Of a stretch of DNA of 64,000 nucleotides, positions 43,481 through 50,801 are shown piece after piece. A model generated the notes under the pieces. That model had not been told where the DNA came from, ran no database searches, and was given only the letters and a program-made list of their open reading frames with translations. Both the position numbers and the translations under genes were made by a program. The number at the start of each line of letters is the position of its first letter. Positions within the stretch are counted from its first letter, which is position 1. Source of the stretch: Streptomyces sp. B93 (GTDB lineage: Bacteria; Actinomycetota; Actinomycetes; Streptomycetales; Streptomycetaceae); the NCBI RefSeq assembly GCF_018070565.1, contig NZ_JAGPXL010000013.1:62001-126000 (forward strand), written 5' to 3'.

Positions 43481-44959
43481 GTGCCCTCACCGCGCCTTCG
43501 CGAGGCGATAGCCGCACACGCCCGGCACCAGCCGGACCGGGCAGCCCTGGCCCACGGCGGCCAGCAGGTGACGTACCGTCAGTTAGACCGGCTGATCCAG
43601 GAGTTATCCGCCTCCCTGGACAGCCTCAGGCTCGACCGGCGGTATCCGCTGTGCGTCCCCGCCCACAAGACACCCGCGACGATCGCCCTGCTCATCAGTG
43701 CCTGGCAGGCCGGTTACGCGACACTGACACCCTCACCCGAACTGGGCCCCGCCGCCCGCACGGCACTCACCGCCCAGGCCCGGTGCTCCCAGGTGCTGAC
43801 CACGGACAGCCAGGGGAACCTGCACGCCGTCCCCGTCCCGCGGGACGAGCAGGCCGCCCGCGGTTTCGACCCCGCGGACCCCGCCGTCACTCCCCTGCTG
43901 CTCACCACCTCCGGCTCCACGGGCACCCCCAAGATCGTCCCCGTCCCGGACGGCGCCTTCGACCGGTTCGCCGACTGGGCCACCGGGCACTTCGGACTCA
44001 CCCGCCACGACACCCTGCTCAGCCACGCCCCCCTGAACTTCGACCTCTCCCTGCTCGACGTGTGGACCGCGCTGCGGCTGGGCGCCCGGAGCGTGCTCGT
44101 CGAACACGGACTGAGCACCGACGCCCGCCATCTGAGAGACCTGATCACCCGTCACCAGGTGACCTTCGTCCAGGGCGTGCCGATGCTGTACCGGCTGCTC
44201 ACCGAGGACAGCGCCGCCAGCCCCGCCGTCCGCACCGTGCTCTTCACCGGGGAGACACTGCCGCCGGCGCTGCTGCGGCGGCTCGGCGCGGTCTTCCCCC
44301 GCGCCACGTTCCACAACGTCTTCGGCTGCACCGAGACCAACGACAGCTTCCTCTACGAGGCCGACCCCGGCCGGGCCGACGGGCCGGTCCCCATCGGCCG
44401 GCCGCTGCCCGGGGTCCGGGCTCTGCTGGTCGACGGCGAGGGCCGGGTGCTGGACGGTCCCGGCACGGGGGAACTCCTCGTCAGTACACCCTTCCAGACC
44501 TCCGGCTACCTGGAACGCGCCCGCAACGAAGGAGCCTTCGTGCCCGCCCCCGACGGCGGCGGGCAGGTCTTCTACCGCACCGGCGACCTCGTCACCCGGG
44601 ACGCCGACGGCCTGTACCGGCTGCGGGGGCGCACCGACTTCCAGGTCAAGGTCCGCGGGGTGCGGACCAATGTGCAGGAGGTCGAGAGCGTCCTGGCGGC
44701 CCACCCCGACGTCGCCGAGGCCGCAGTGGTGGCGATACCCGACGCCGAGGCCGGACACCGGCTGCACGCCCAGGTGACCCGCCGGCCCGGCAGCTCGCTC
44801 ACCTCCCTGCGCCTGCGCTCGCACAGCGCCGCGCACCTGCCCCGCCACGCCATCCCCTCCTCCGTGCACGTGAGCGACACCCCGCTGCCGCGCACCCCCA
44901 CCGGGAAACCCGACCGAAGTTTCATCAGGGCATCACGACAGAAGGAGACAGCGGCATGA
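43481..44959 (+). CDS. Stand-alone amino-acid adenylation enzyme (NRPS A domain)
   Basis: A ~492-residue ANL-family enzyme that should activate an amino acid as AMP ester and load it on the adjacent carrier protein. Core motifs are in order: LLTTSGSTGTPK (A3), NFDLSLLD (A4, with the Asp that binds an alpha-amino group), NVFGCTETND (A5), YRTGDL (A7), RGRTDFQVKVRG (A8) and PTGKPDRS (A10, with catalytic Lys). It resembles prolyl-AMP ligases of pyrrole pathways in layout. GTG 43481 after GGGGAG is preferred; ATG 43466 is possible. Two in-frame TTA codons (43583, 43604) suggest bldA control. Its stop overlaps the carrier start. Confidence 0.88.
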   Translation: MPSPRLREAIAAHARHQPDRAALAHGGQQVTYRQLDRLIQELSASLDSLRLDRRYPLCVPAHKTPATIALLISAWQAGYATLTPSPELGPAARTALTAQARCSQVLTTDSQGNLHAVPVPRDEQAARGFDPADPAVTPLLLTTSGSTGTPKIVPVPDGAFDRFADWATGHFGLTRHDTLLSHAPLNFDLSLLDVWTALRLGARSVLVEHGLSTDARHLRDLITRHQVTFVQGVPMLYRLLTEDSAASPAVRTVLFTGETLPPALLRRLGAVFPRATFHNVFGCTETNDSFLYEADPGRADGPVPIGRPLPGVRALLVDGEGRVLDGPGTGELLVSTPFQTSGYLERARNEGAFVPAPDGGGQVFYRTGDLVTRDADGLYRLRGRTDFQVKVRGVRTNVQEVESVLAAHPDVAEAAVVAIPDAEAGHRLHAQVTRRPGSSLTSLRLRSHSAAHLPRHAIPSSVHVSDTPLPRTPTGKPDRSFIRASRQKETAA

Positions 44960-45213
44960 CCGCCCTGGCAGACGAGATACGCGACTACATCGTCAGCGAG
45001 TTCCTGGACGGCGAGGACACCACGGACCTGACCGCCGACTTCGACCTGATCGGCAACGGAGTCGTCGACAGCCTGGGCGTGGTCCGGATCGTCTCTCATC
45101 TCTCCCGGACCTACGCGATCCCGGTCGACGACATCCCGCTGGCTCCGGACAACTTCCGCAGCATCGGAGCCATCACCGCGTTCGTCCAGAGCTCCGCCAA
45201 GACCGCCGCCTGA
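44956..45213 (+). CDS. Peptidyl/acyl carrier protein
   Basis: An 85-residue carrier with four-helix pattern. The phosphopantetheine site is Ser39 in GVVDSLGVVRIV; an acidic stretch (EFLDGEDTTDL) lies before it. It overlaps the A-domain gene by ATGA, so the two act together: the amino acid is held as a thioester on this protein while following enzymes modify it. Free-standing A/PCP pairs with an acyl-CoA-dehydrogenase homologue are the known arrangement for pyrrole-2-carboxylate formation. Confidence 0.88.
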   Translation: MTALADEIRDYIVSEFLDGEDTTDLTADFDLIGNGVVDSLGVVRIVSHLSRTYAIPVDDIPLAPDNFRSIGAITAFVQSSAKTAA

Positions 45214-45326
45214 CCCAGGCACACAGACCCAGCACCAGTCCCGCAGCAGACCGGAAGAGGCCTCCGGTCGGCCTGAGCCGCAGCGAGGACCTTCCGGCAG
45301 GGCCGGTAACACACGAGGAGACCGCC

Positions 45327-45701
45327 ATGATCGTCCGCAGCACCAGCGAGATCGCCCCTGTCGAGTGGGGCAACGGCACCAGCCACCGCCTGCTCACCGA
45401 GGCAGACGGCATGGGCTTCACTGTGTGCGAGACCCTGGTCCGCAAGGGCACCACCAGCGCCCTGCAGTACCGCCGCCACCTCGAGGCCTGCTACTGCACG
45501 GGAGGCTCCGGCGAGATCGCCACCCTCTCCGGCGAGCGCTACAAGATCACCGAGGGAACCCTGTACGCGCTCGACGAGAACGACGCCCACTACCTCATAG
45601 CCTCCGACTACGAAGATCTCAGACTCGTGTCGGTGTTCAGCCCAGCCCTGCGCGGTGACGAGAAGCACACCCTGTCCGCCGACGGCTTCTCCCAGTACTG
45701 A
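45327..45701 (+). CDS. Ectoine synthase (EctC) paralogue
   Basis: A 124-residue cupin with clear similarity to EctC, which closes the ring of N-gamma-acetyl-diaminobutyrate by water removal. HLEACYC, GTLYALDENDAHYL and VFSPALRGDEKHT correspond to its conserved blocks. The expected iron ligands are Glu53, Tyr80 and His88, with the same 27- and 8-residue spacing as known EctC. No ectA, ectB or ectD is adjacent, and the gene lies inside an A/PCP operon, so a different substrate is likely. A GAGGAG site precedes ATG 45327. Confidence 0.85.
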   Translation: MIVRSTSEIAPVEWGNGTSHRLLTEADGMGFTVCETLVRKGTTSALQYRRHLEACYCTGGSGEIATLSGERYKITEGTLYALDENDAHYLIASDYEDLRLVSVFSPALRGDEKHTLSADGFSQY

Positions 45702-45792
45702 CTCCCCTCCTGCCCCGGGGGCCCTGTGCCGCTCGCGGCGGCGCCGGGCCCCCGGGCCCCGACCAGCCACGTACCGGAAAGGCCGCACCCTC

Positions 45793-46956
45793 ATGACACC
45801 CACACCGCCCGCACCGCGGACCAGCACCCGGCCGGACCCCTACACCCTCACCGCCCCCTTCGCCGAGGAACTCAACCAGGACATCGAGGAATGGGACACC
45901 CGCGCGGCGTTCCCCTGGGACAAGTGGAAGACCCTCCAGCGCTGCGGACTGCTCACCGTCCCCTTCGAGACGCGGTACGGCGGCCGCGGCGGCACCCTGA
46001 CCGACACGATGCGCGCCCTTGAGGGCCTCGGGTACACCTGCCGGGACTCGGGCCTGGGCTTCTGCGCCTCCACGCAGATCGTCAGCGTCGGCGTCCCCTT
46101 GCAGGCCTTCGGCTCCGAGCAGCTCAAGTCCCGCTTCCTGCCCGGGATCGTCTCCGGCGACCTGGTCACCGCCCACGCCATCACCGAGCCGGACCACGGC
46201 TCCGACGCCCTGAACATCTCCAGCACCGCCACCCGCGACGGCGGCGACTACGTCATCGACGGCGGCAAGATGTTCATCACCAACGCTCCCATCGCCGACC
46301 TCTTCCTGCTGTACGTGCGCACCGGCCCGCCCGGCCCCTTCGGTCTGAGCGTCTTCCTCGTGGAGCGCGACACCCCCGGTCTGCGGGTCGGGGACCCGCT
46401 CACCACGATGGGACTGCGTACCTCTCCGCTGAGCCAGGTGACCTTCGACGGTCTGCGCGTACCCGCCACCCGGCGCATCGGCCAGGAGGGCGCCGGCTTT
46501 CTGATCCTCGACCACGTGATGAAGCGTGAGGTCCTTCTCTCCTTCTCCCTCACTCTCGGCGAGATGGAGCACCGCCTGGAGCGAGTACTGGAGTACGCGA
46601 AGAGCCGGCGCCAGTTCGGCGAACCGATCGGCGCCTTCCAGAGCGTCGCGCACCGCATCGCGGACATGAAGATCTCGGTGGAGACCGCCCGCAAGTGGCT
46701 TGCCGACACCGGCGCCAAAGTGGAGGCGGGCCAGGACGCGGCCCTCGACGTCGCCGCGACCAAGACCGTGGTCAGCGAGGCGAACAAGCGCACCGCCCTT
46801 GACGCCGTCCAGATCTTCGGCGGCCAGGGCTATCTCGTCTCCACCGGCATCGAGCGGGACGTCCGCAACGCGATCGGCGGAACCATCTACTCCGGCACCA
46901 GTGAGATCCAGCGCAACCGCATCGCCTCCCTTCTTGGCCTCCAGGCCAAGAACTGA
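45793..46956 (+). CDS. Acyl-CoA dehydrogenase homologue, probable aminoacyl-PCP oxidase
   Basis: A 387-residue flavoprotein of full ACAD length. HAITEPDHGSDA and YVIDGGKMFITNAP (FAD/substrate region), RRQFGEPIGAFQSV, and IFGGQGYLVSTGIERDVRNA are diagnostic. The usual catalytic Glu position near the C-terminus reads IYSGTSEIQ, with Ser in place of Glu, so the base must sit elsewhere, as in the isovaleryl-CoA-type subgroup, or be lost. In this operon it probably desaturates an aminoacyl group on the carrier protein, as in prolyl-PCP oxidation. An AAAGG site precedes ATG 45793. Confidence 0.85.
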   Translation: MTPTPPAPRTSTRPDPYTLTAPFAEELNQDIEEWDTRAAFPWDKWKTLQRCGLLTVPFETRYGGRGGTLTDTMRALEGLGYTCRDSGLGFCASTQIVSVGVPLQAFGSEQLKSRFLPGIVSGDLVTAHAITEPDHGSDALNISSTATRDGGDYVIDGGKMFITNAPIADLFLLYVRTGPPGPFGLSVFLVERDTPGLRVGDPLTTMGLRTSPLSQVTFDGLRVPATRRIGQEGAGFLILDHVMKREVLLSFSLTLGEMEHRLERVLEYAKSRRQFGEPIGAFQSVAHRIADMKISVETARKWLADTGAKVEAGQDAALDVAATKTVVSEANKRTALDAVQIFGGQGYLVSTGIERDVRNAIGGTIYSGTSEIQRNRIASLLGLQAKN

Positions 46957-46974
46957 CGGAAGGAGAAGACCGTC

Positions 46975-47661
46975 ATGAAGACACCGACACCTGACGACGT
47001 TCACCGGCTCACCGCACCCACGAGCTTCCTCGACCACGACAGCGAAGCCGTCCAGTCCTTCATCGACGAGGTGGTAGACGACCGCGGCACCAGCAAGCGC
47101 CGGCTGGCCGTCGACCTGTACTACGCCGTCCGCGACGACGTCTTCTACGAGGTGTACGGAGCCGACCTGTCACCGCGCGGACTGCGGGCCAGCACCACCG
47201 CCACCACCCGCAAGGGCTTCTGCCTGCACAAGTCGGCCCTGTACGCCGCGGCCTGCCGCGCAGTGGGCATCCCCGCCCGCGTCCACTACGGCGACGTGCG
47301 CAACCACCTCGCCTCCGACCGGCTGCGCGCCCACATCGGCGGAGACGTCTTCTTCCACGGTTTCGCCTCTGTCCACCTCGACGGCCGTTGGGTCAAGGCC
47401 ACCCCGGTCTTCAACAAGATCCTGTGCCGGCTGTACGGCATGAGGCCACTGGAGTTCGACGGCACCGCTGACAGCGTGCACCACCCCTTCGACGACCAAG
47501 GCCGCCAGAGCATGGAGTTCCTCGCCGACCACGGCGGCTTCGACGACGTGCCCTACCAGTTCGTGATGGACAGCATGCGCCGCAAGCACCCCGGCTTCCT
47601 GGACGCCTCCGGTACCGGCACCGTCCCGGGCGGCTCCCTGGCCGCCGAGGCAGCCGCCTGA
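46975..47661 (+). CDS. Transglutaminase-like protein
   Basis: A 228-residue protein with the papain-like core of transglutaminase/protease homologues. Cys83 lies in RKGFCLHKSAL and a His in FFHGFASVHLDGRW; the strand then continues WVKATPVFNKI, where canonical members have Asp, so the third residue is uncertain. In antibiotic pathways (for example andrimid) such enzymes form amide bonds from carrier-bound acyl groups. Here it could release or transfer the modified aminoacyl unit. GGAAGGAGA precedes ATG 46975. Protease activity is an alternative. Confidence 0.8.
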   Translation: MKTPTPDDVHRLTAPTSFLDHDSEAVQSFIDEVVDDRGTSKRRLAVDLYYAVRDDVFYEVYGADLSPRGLRASTTATTRKGFCLHKSALYAAACRAVGIPARVHYGDVRNHLASDRLRAHIGGDVFFHGFASVHLDGRWVKATPVFNKILCRLYGMRPLEFDGTADSVHHPFDDQGRQSMEFLADHGGFDDVPYQFVMDSMRRKHPGFLDASGTGTVPGGSLAAEAAA

Positions 47662-47706
47662 CCCGGCCCCCGCACACCACGGAGACCCCCACGAGGAGAC
47701 ACCGCG

Positions 47707-48516
47707 ATGAACACCATCCGAGCCCGCAAGGACGGCTGGGAGGCGCAGGCCCGTATCGGCGTCGTCGTACCGCACGCGGACGTCGGCCCGGAGGCGGAGT
47801 TCCAGGCGATCGCTCCCGAAGAGGTGTCCGTGCACGGCTCACGCGTCCACTTCGGTGCCATGCGGGCCGGCGGCGAGATGGACCCGAAGATCCCGCACGA
47901 CCCGGTCCGTGCCTTCGTCCAGCCGCCCCACATCGACGACGCGGTGGAACTGCTGGCCGCCTCCCCCCTCGACGCGATCGCACTCGGCTTCACCAGCTCC
48001 GCCTACGTTCTCAGAGCAAGCGGCGAGAAGTCACTCCTCGACCGGCTGGCGCGCCGTGCCCGCGGCATCCCGCTCACCTCCACCACCGTCGCCGCCGTCA
48101 CGGGCCTCACCGCCCTGGGCGCCCGCAAGGTGGCCGTCGTCAACCCGCCGTGGTTCGACGACCAGCTCTCCCGGCTGGGCGCCGACTACTTCACCGAGCA
48201 GGGCTTCACGGTCGTCCACCACGGCCCGTGCGGCCTGCCCAGCGACCAGAAGCTCATCACCCCCCAGGCCCTGTCGGCGTGGATCCGCACCACCGTCGCC
48301 GGACACCGGCCCGACGCCGTCCTGGTCGCCGGGAACGGCATCCGCGCGGTCGGTGTCATCGACGCCCTGGAGCAGGACCTGCATCTCGCCGTCCTGACCG
48401 CCAACCAGGTGCTCTTCTGGCACGCCCTGCACCTGGCCGGCGCCAGCCGGACCGCCCGGAAGATCACCGGTTACGGACAGCTCTTCGACACCGAACCCGG
48501 GAGCGCCGCCTCATGA
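47707..48516 (+). CDS. Asp/Glu racemase-fold protein (maleate isomerase-like) lacking catalytic Cys
   Basis: A 269-residue protein that follows the maleate isomerase/arylmalonate decarboxylase pattern: RIGVVVPHADVGPEAEF at the start, LTALGARKVAVVNP midway, TANQVLFWHALHLAG late. The first Cys position (usually CTSGS) reads GFTSSA with Phe95, and the second (usually SCTNLR) reads VAGNGIRAV. The only cysteine in the protein is Cys175, in a different loop. It is thus unlikely to run the usual Cys-pair chemistry and may bind a substrate or do cofactor-free elimination. The next gene overlaps its stop (ATGA). Confidence 0.78.
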   Translation: MNTIRARKDGWEAQARIGVVVPHADVGPEAEFQAIAPEEVSVHGSRVHFGAMRAGGEMDPKIPHDPVRAFVQPPHIDDAVELLAASPLDAIALGFTSSAYVLRASGEKSLLDRLARRARGIPLTSTTVAAVTGLTALGARKVAVVNPPWFDDQLSRLGADYFTEQGFTVVHHGPCGLPSDQKLITPQALSAWIRTTVAGHRPDAVLVAGNGIRAVGVIDALEQDLHLAVLTANQVLFWHALHLAGASRTARKITGYGQLFDTEPGSAAS

Positions 48517-48749
48517 CGATGCTGCCCGCCGAGGGCTATCTCGCCCTCTTCGGCACCCTGGAGGAAGGCACCCGCAGCCTCCCGCTGGTCTGCTGGCGAG
48601 ACGACGGACGGACCGTCCACGGTCTGGTCCTGCACCGCGGGGCACTGCGCCGGGCCGAACACCTGCCGGGCTTCCGCCGCTACGCCCGCGCCAACGAGAC
48701 CGCCCCCGCCCGTGAGGAATCCGCCCGCTACGCCGACGCGCTGTGCTGA
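48513..48749 (+). CDS. Small hypothetical protein, last gene of the A/PCP operon
   Basis: A 78-residue protein beginning MTMLPAEGYLALFGTLEEG and ending RYADALC. It has no signal peptide or membrane helix and no motif that I recognise. It overlaps the racemase-like gene by ATGA, so it is co-translated and probably belongs to the pathway, perhaps as a small partner or scaffold. Codon use (high GC3) looks coding. Confidence 0.65.
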   Translation: MTMLPAEGYLALFGTLEEGTRSLPLVCWRDDGRTVHGLVLHRGALRRAEHLPGFRRYARANETAPAREESARYADALC

Positions 48750-48989
48750 GACAGCAAGGCCCCGTCCGAAGGAACGGACCCTGTCACGCGGCACCAGCCG
48801 ACGGCTGACCGGCTGTGCCGTGTCCACGGGCGCGTCAGCCAAGACGGCGCGCCCGTCGCAGCCGGACGGCAGCCACCTCCCAGTACCCCGACAGCCCTGG
48901 CACGCACCGGCAGAGCCGCCTTGGACGGGGCCGCATGACTATCCTGGGAAAGGGACGGTCCTGCTCGCGGCGAGCGAGAAGGGAGCCGC

Positions 48990-50666
48990 GTGGTGACTGG
49001 GCGGACGGCCGGCCGGACGACGGCAGGCGACCACACGCTCCGCCAGGCGCGGGCCGCTGCGGCCCGGGAGGCGTGGGCCGATGCCTACCGCCTGCTGCGC
49101 GGCCTGGACGCCGGCCTCCTCACCCCCGACGACCACGCCGCCTTCGCCGATGCCGCATGGTGGACGAGCCGCGTCGAGGAGTCGGTCGTCCAGCGGACGC
49201 GGGCGTATGCGGGGTACGTGGCGGCGGGTGCCGCGCGGCGGGCGGGCCTCATGGCCTGGCTGCTGTTCTACGAGCACCAGCTCGCCGGACGCACGGCCGT
49301 GGCGGCCGGCTGGCTGCACCGGGCCCGAGGACACCTGCGCGGTGAACCGGAGTGCGTCGAGCAGTGCTATCTCGCCTGGGTCGACGCGGAGGAGGCCCAG
49401 CGGCGCGGCGCCTACGACGAGGCGATGGCCGCGGCCCGCCGCATGGCCGCCGTCGCCCGGCGCTGCGGCAGCCCGGACCTGCACACCATGAGCGTCCAGG
49501 CCGAGGCCGCCGTACTGGTGGCCCGGGGCCGGGTCGCCGACGGCCTCGCCCTGCTGGACGACGCGATGTGCTCGGCCACCGCGGGCGAACTCAGCTCCTT
49601 CTTCACCGGCTGGATCTACTGTCTGGGCCTGCAACAGTGCATGGCCTGCGCCGACCTCGAACGGGCCGCGCAGTGGACGGACGCGGCCATGCACTGGTGC
49701 GCCGCCATGCCGGCGGAGAACAACTTCCGGGGACTGTGCCGGGTGCACCGCGTGCAGGTCCTGGAACTGCGCGGCGACTGGCCCCGGGCCGTGTCCGAGG
49801 CCGTGCGGACCTGCGAGGAACTGCTGCCCTACGAGCGGCGGGCGGCCGCCGAGGCGGTCTACCTGACCGGCGAGATCCAGCGGCGGCGCGGCGACCTGGC
49901 CGCCGCCGAGGAGTCCTACGGCCAGAGCCACCGCCTCGGCCTCGATCCGCAGCCCGGACTGGCCCTGCTGCGGCTGGCCCAGGGCAGGCCGGAGGCCGGT
50001 GCCGCGGCGCTGCGGCGGGCCCTGGCCGGTGCCACGGACCGGCTCGGGCGGTGCCGGCTGTGCGCGGCCCAGGTGGAGGTCTGCCTGGCACTGGGCCGGC
50101 TCGACGAGGCCCGCGCGGCGGCCGCGGAACTGGAGTCCCTGGCCCGGCAGTGGCAGCGGCTGCGCGGCTCGCACACCACCGTGCTGCACGCCGGTGCGGC
50201 GGCAGCGGGCGGCGCGGTGGCGCTGGCGGAAGGTGACCTCCCGCGCGCGCTGGACCTGCTGCACCGGGCGCTGGCGCTCTGGCTGGAGCTGGCGGTGCCC
50301 TACGAGGCGGCCCAGGTGCGCATGACGCTGGCGGCCGCCGACCGTGCCGCGGGCGACGAGGAGGGGGCGCGGATGGAGCTGCGGGCCGCCCGGCAGACCT
50401 TCGGGCAACTGGGCGCCGTACCGGACACGCGCCGGGCGGCGGCCCTGCTCGCCGATGCGCGCCAGGCGCGGCCGGGCGGGCTCACCACGCGGGAGATCCA
50501 GGTGCTGCGGCTGGTCGCGGCGGGCCGCACCAACAAGGCGATCGCCGCGGAACTGGTGATCAGCGAGCACACCGTGGCCCGGCACCTCAACAACATCTTC
50601 GCCAAGCTCGGGGTGTCCTCCCGGGCCGCCGCCACGGCCTACGCCTGCACACACGCCCTGACCTGA
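48990..50666 (+). CDS. LuxR-family regulator with TPR-like repeats
   Basis: A 558-residue regulator. Residues ~15-480 are helical Ala/Arg-rich repeats of TPR type without a nucleotide-binding loop; the last ~65 residues are a LuxR/GerE domain (LTTREIQVLRLVAAG, then TVARHLNNIFAKLGVSS). It lacks the AAA part of large LAL regulators. Two consecutive GTG codons (48990, 48993) can serve as start. It lies between the A/PCP operon and an FAD oxidase gene, all on the plus strand, and could regulate either. The 240 bases before it hold no gene. Confidence 0.85.
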   Translation: MVTGRTAGRTTAGDHTLRQARAAAAREAWADAYRLLRGLDAGLLTPDDHAAFADAAWWTSRVEESVVQRTRAYAGYVAAGAARRAGLMAWLLFYEHQLAGRTAVAAGWLHRARGHLRGEPECVEQCYLAWVDAEEAQRRGAYDEAMAAARRMAAVARRCGSPDLHTMSVQAEAAVLVARGRVADGLALLDDAMCSATAGELSSFFTGWIYCLGLQQCMACADLERAAQWTDAAMHWCAAMPAENNFRGLCRVHRVQVLELRGDWPRAVSEAVRTCEELLPYERRAAAEAVYLTGEIQRRRGDLAAAEESYGQSHRLGLDPQPGLALLRLAQGRPEAGAAALRRALAGATDRLGRCRLCAAQVEVCLALGRLDEARAAAAELESLARQWQRLRGSHTTVLHAGAAAAGGAVALAEGDLPRALDLLHRALALWLELAVPYEAAQVRMTLAAADRAAGDEEGARMELRAARQTFGQLGAVPDTRRAAALLADARQARPGGLTTREIQVLRLVAAGRTNKAIAAELVISEHTVARHLNNIFAKLGVSSRAAATAYACTHALT

Positions 50667-50801
50667 GGCGCATGGGCCGTTTTGCCCATGCCCGGCCCAC
50701 CGCACATGGGCACTTCGGGCGATGAGCGCACCCCGGCCGGCGGCGTAGACCTGGAGTCGTACCCCCTGCCGCGGTGCGGGAAAGAAAAGGCGGTGGCGGC
50801 C

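Noticed and set aside
45327..45701. Part of an ectoine osmolyte cluster
   Set aside because: No ectA, ectB or ectD; neighbours are adenylation, carrier and ACAD genes.
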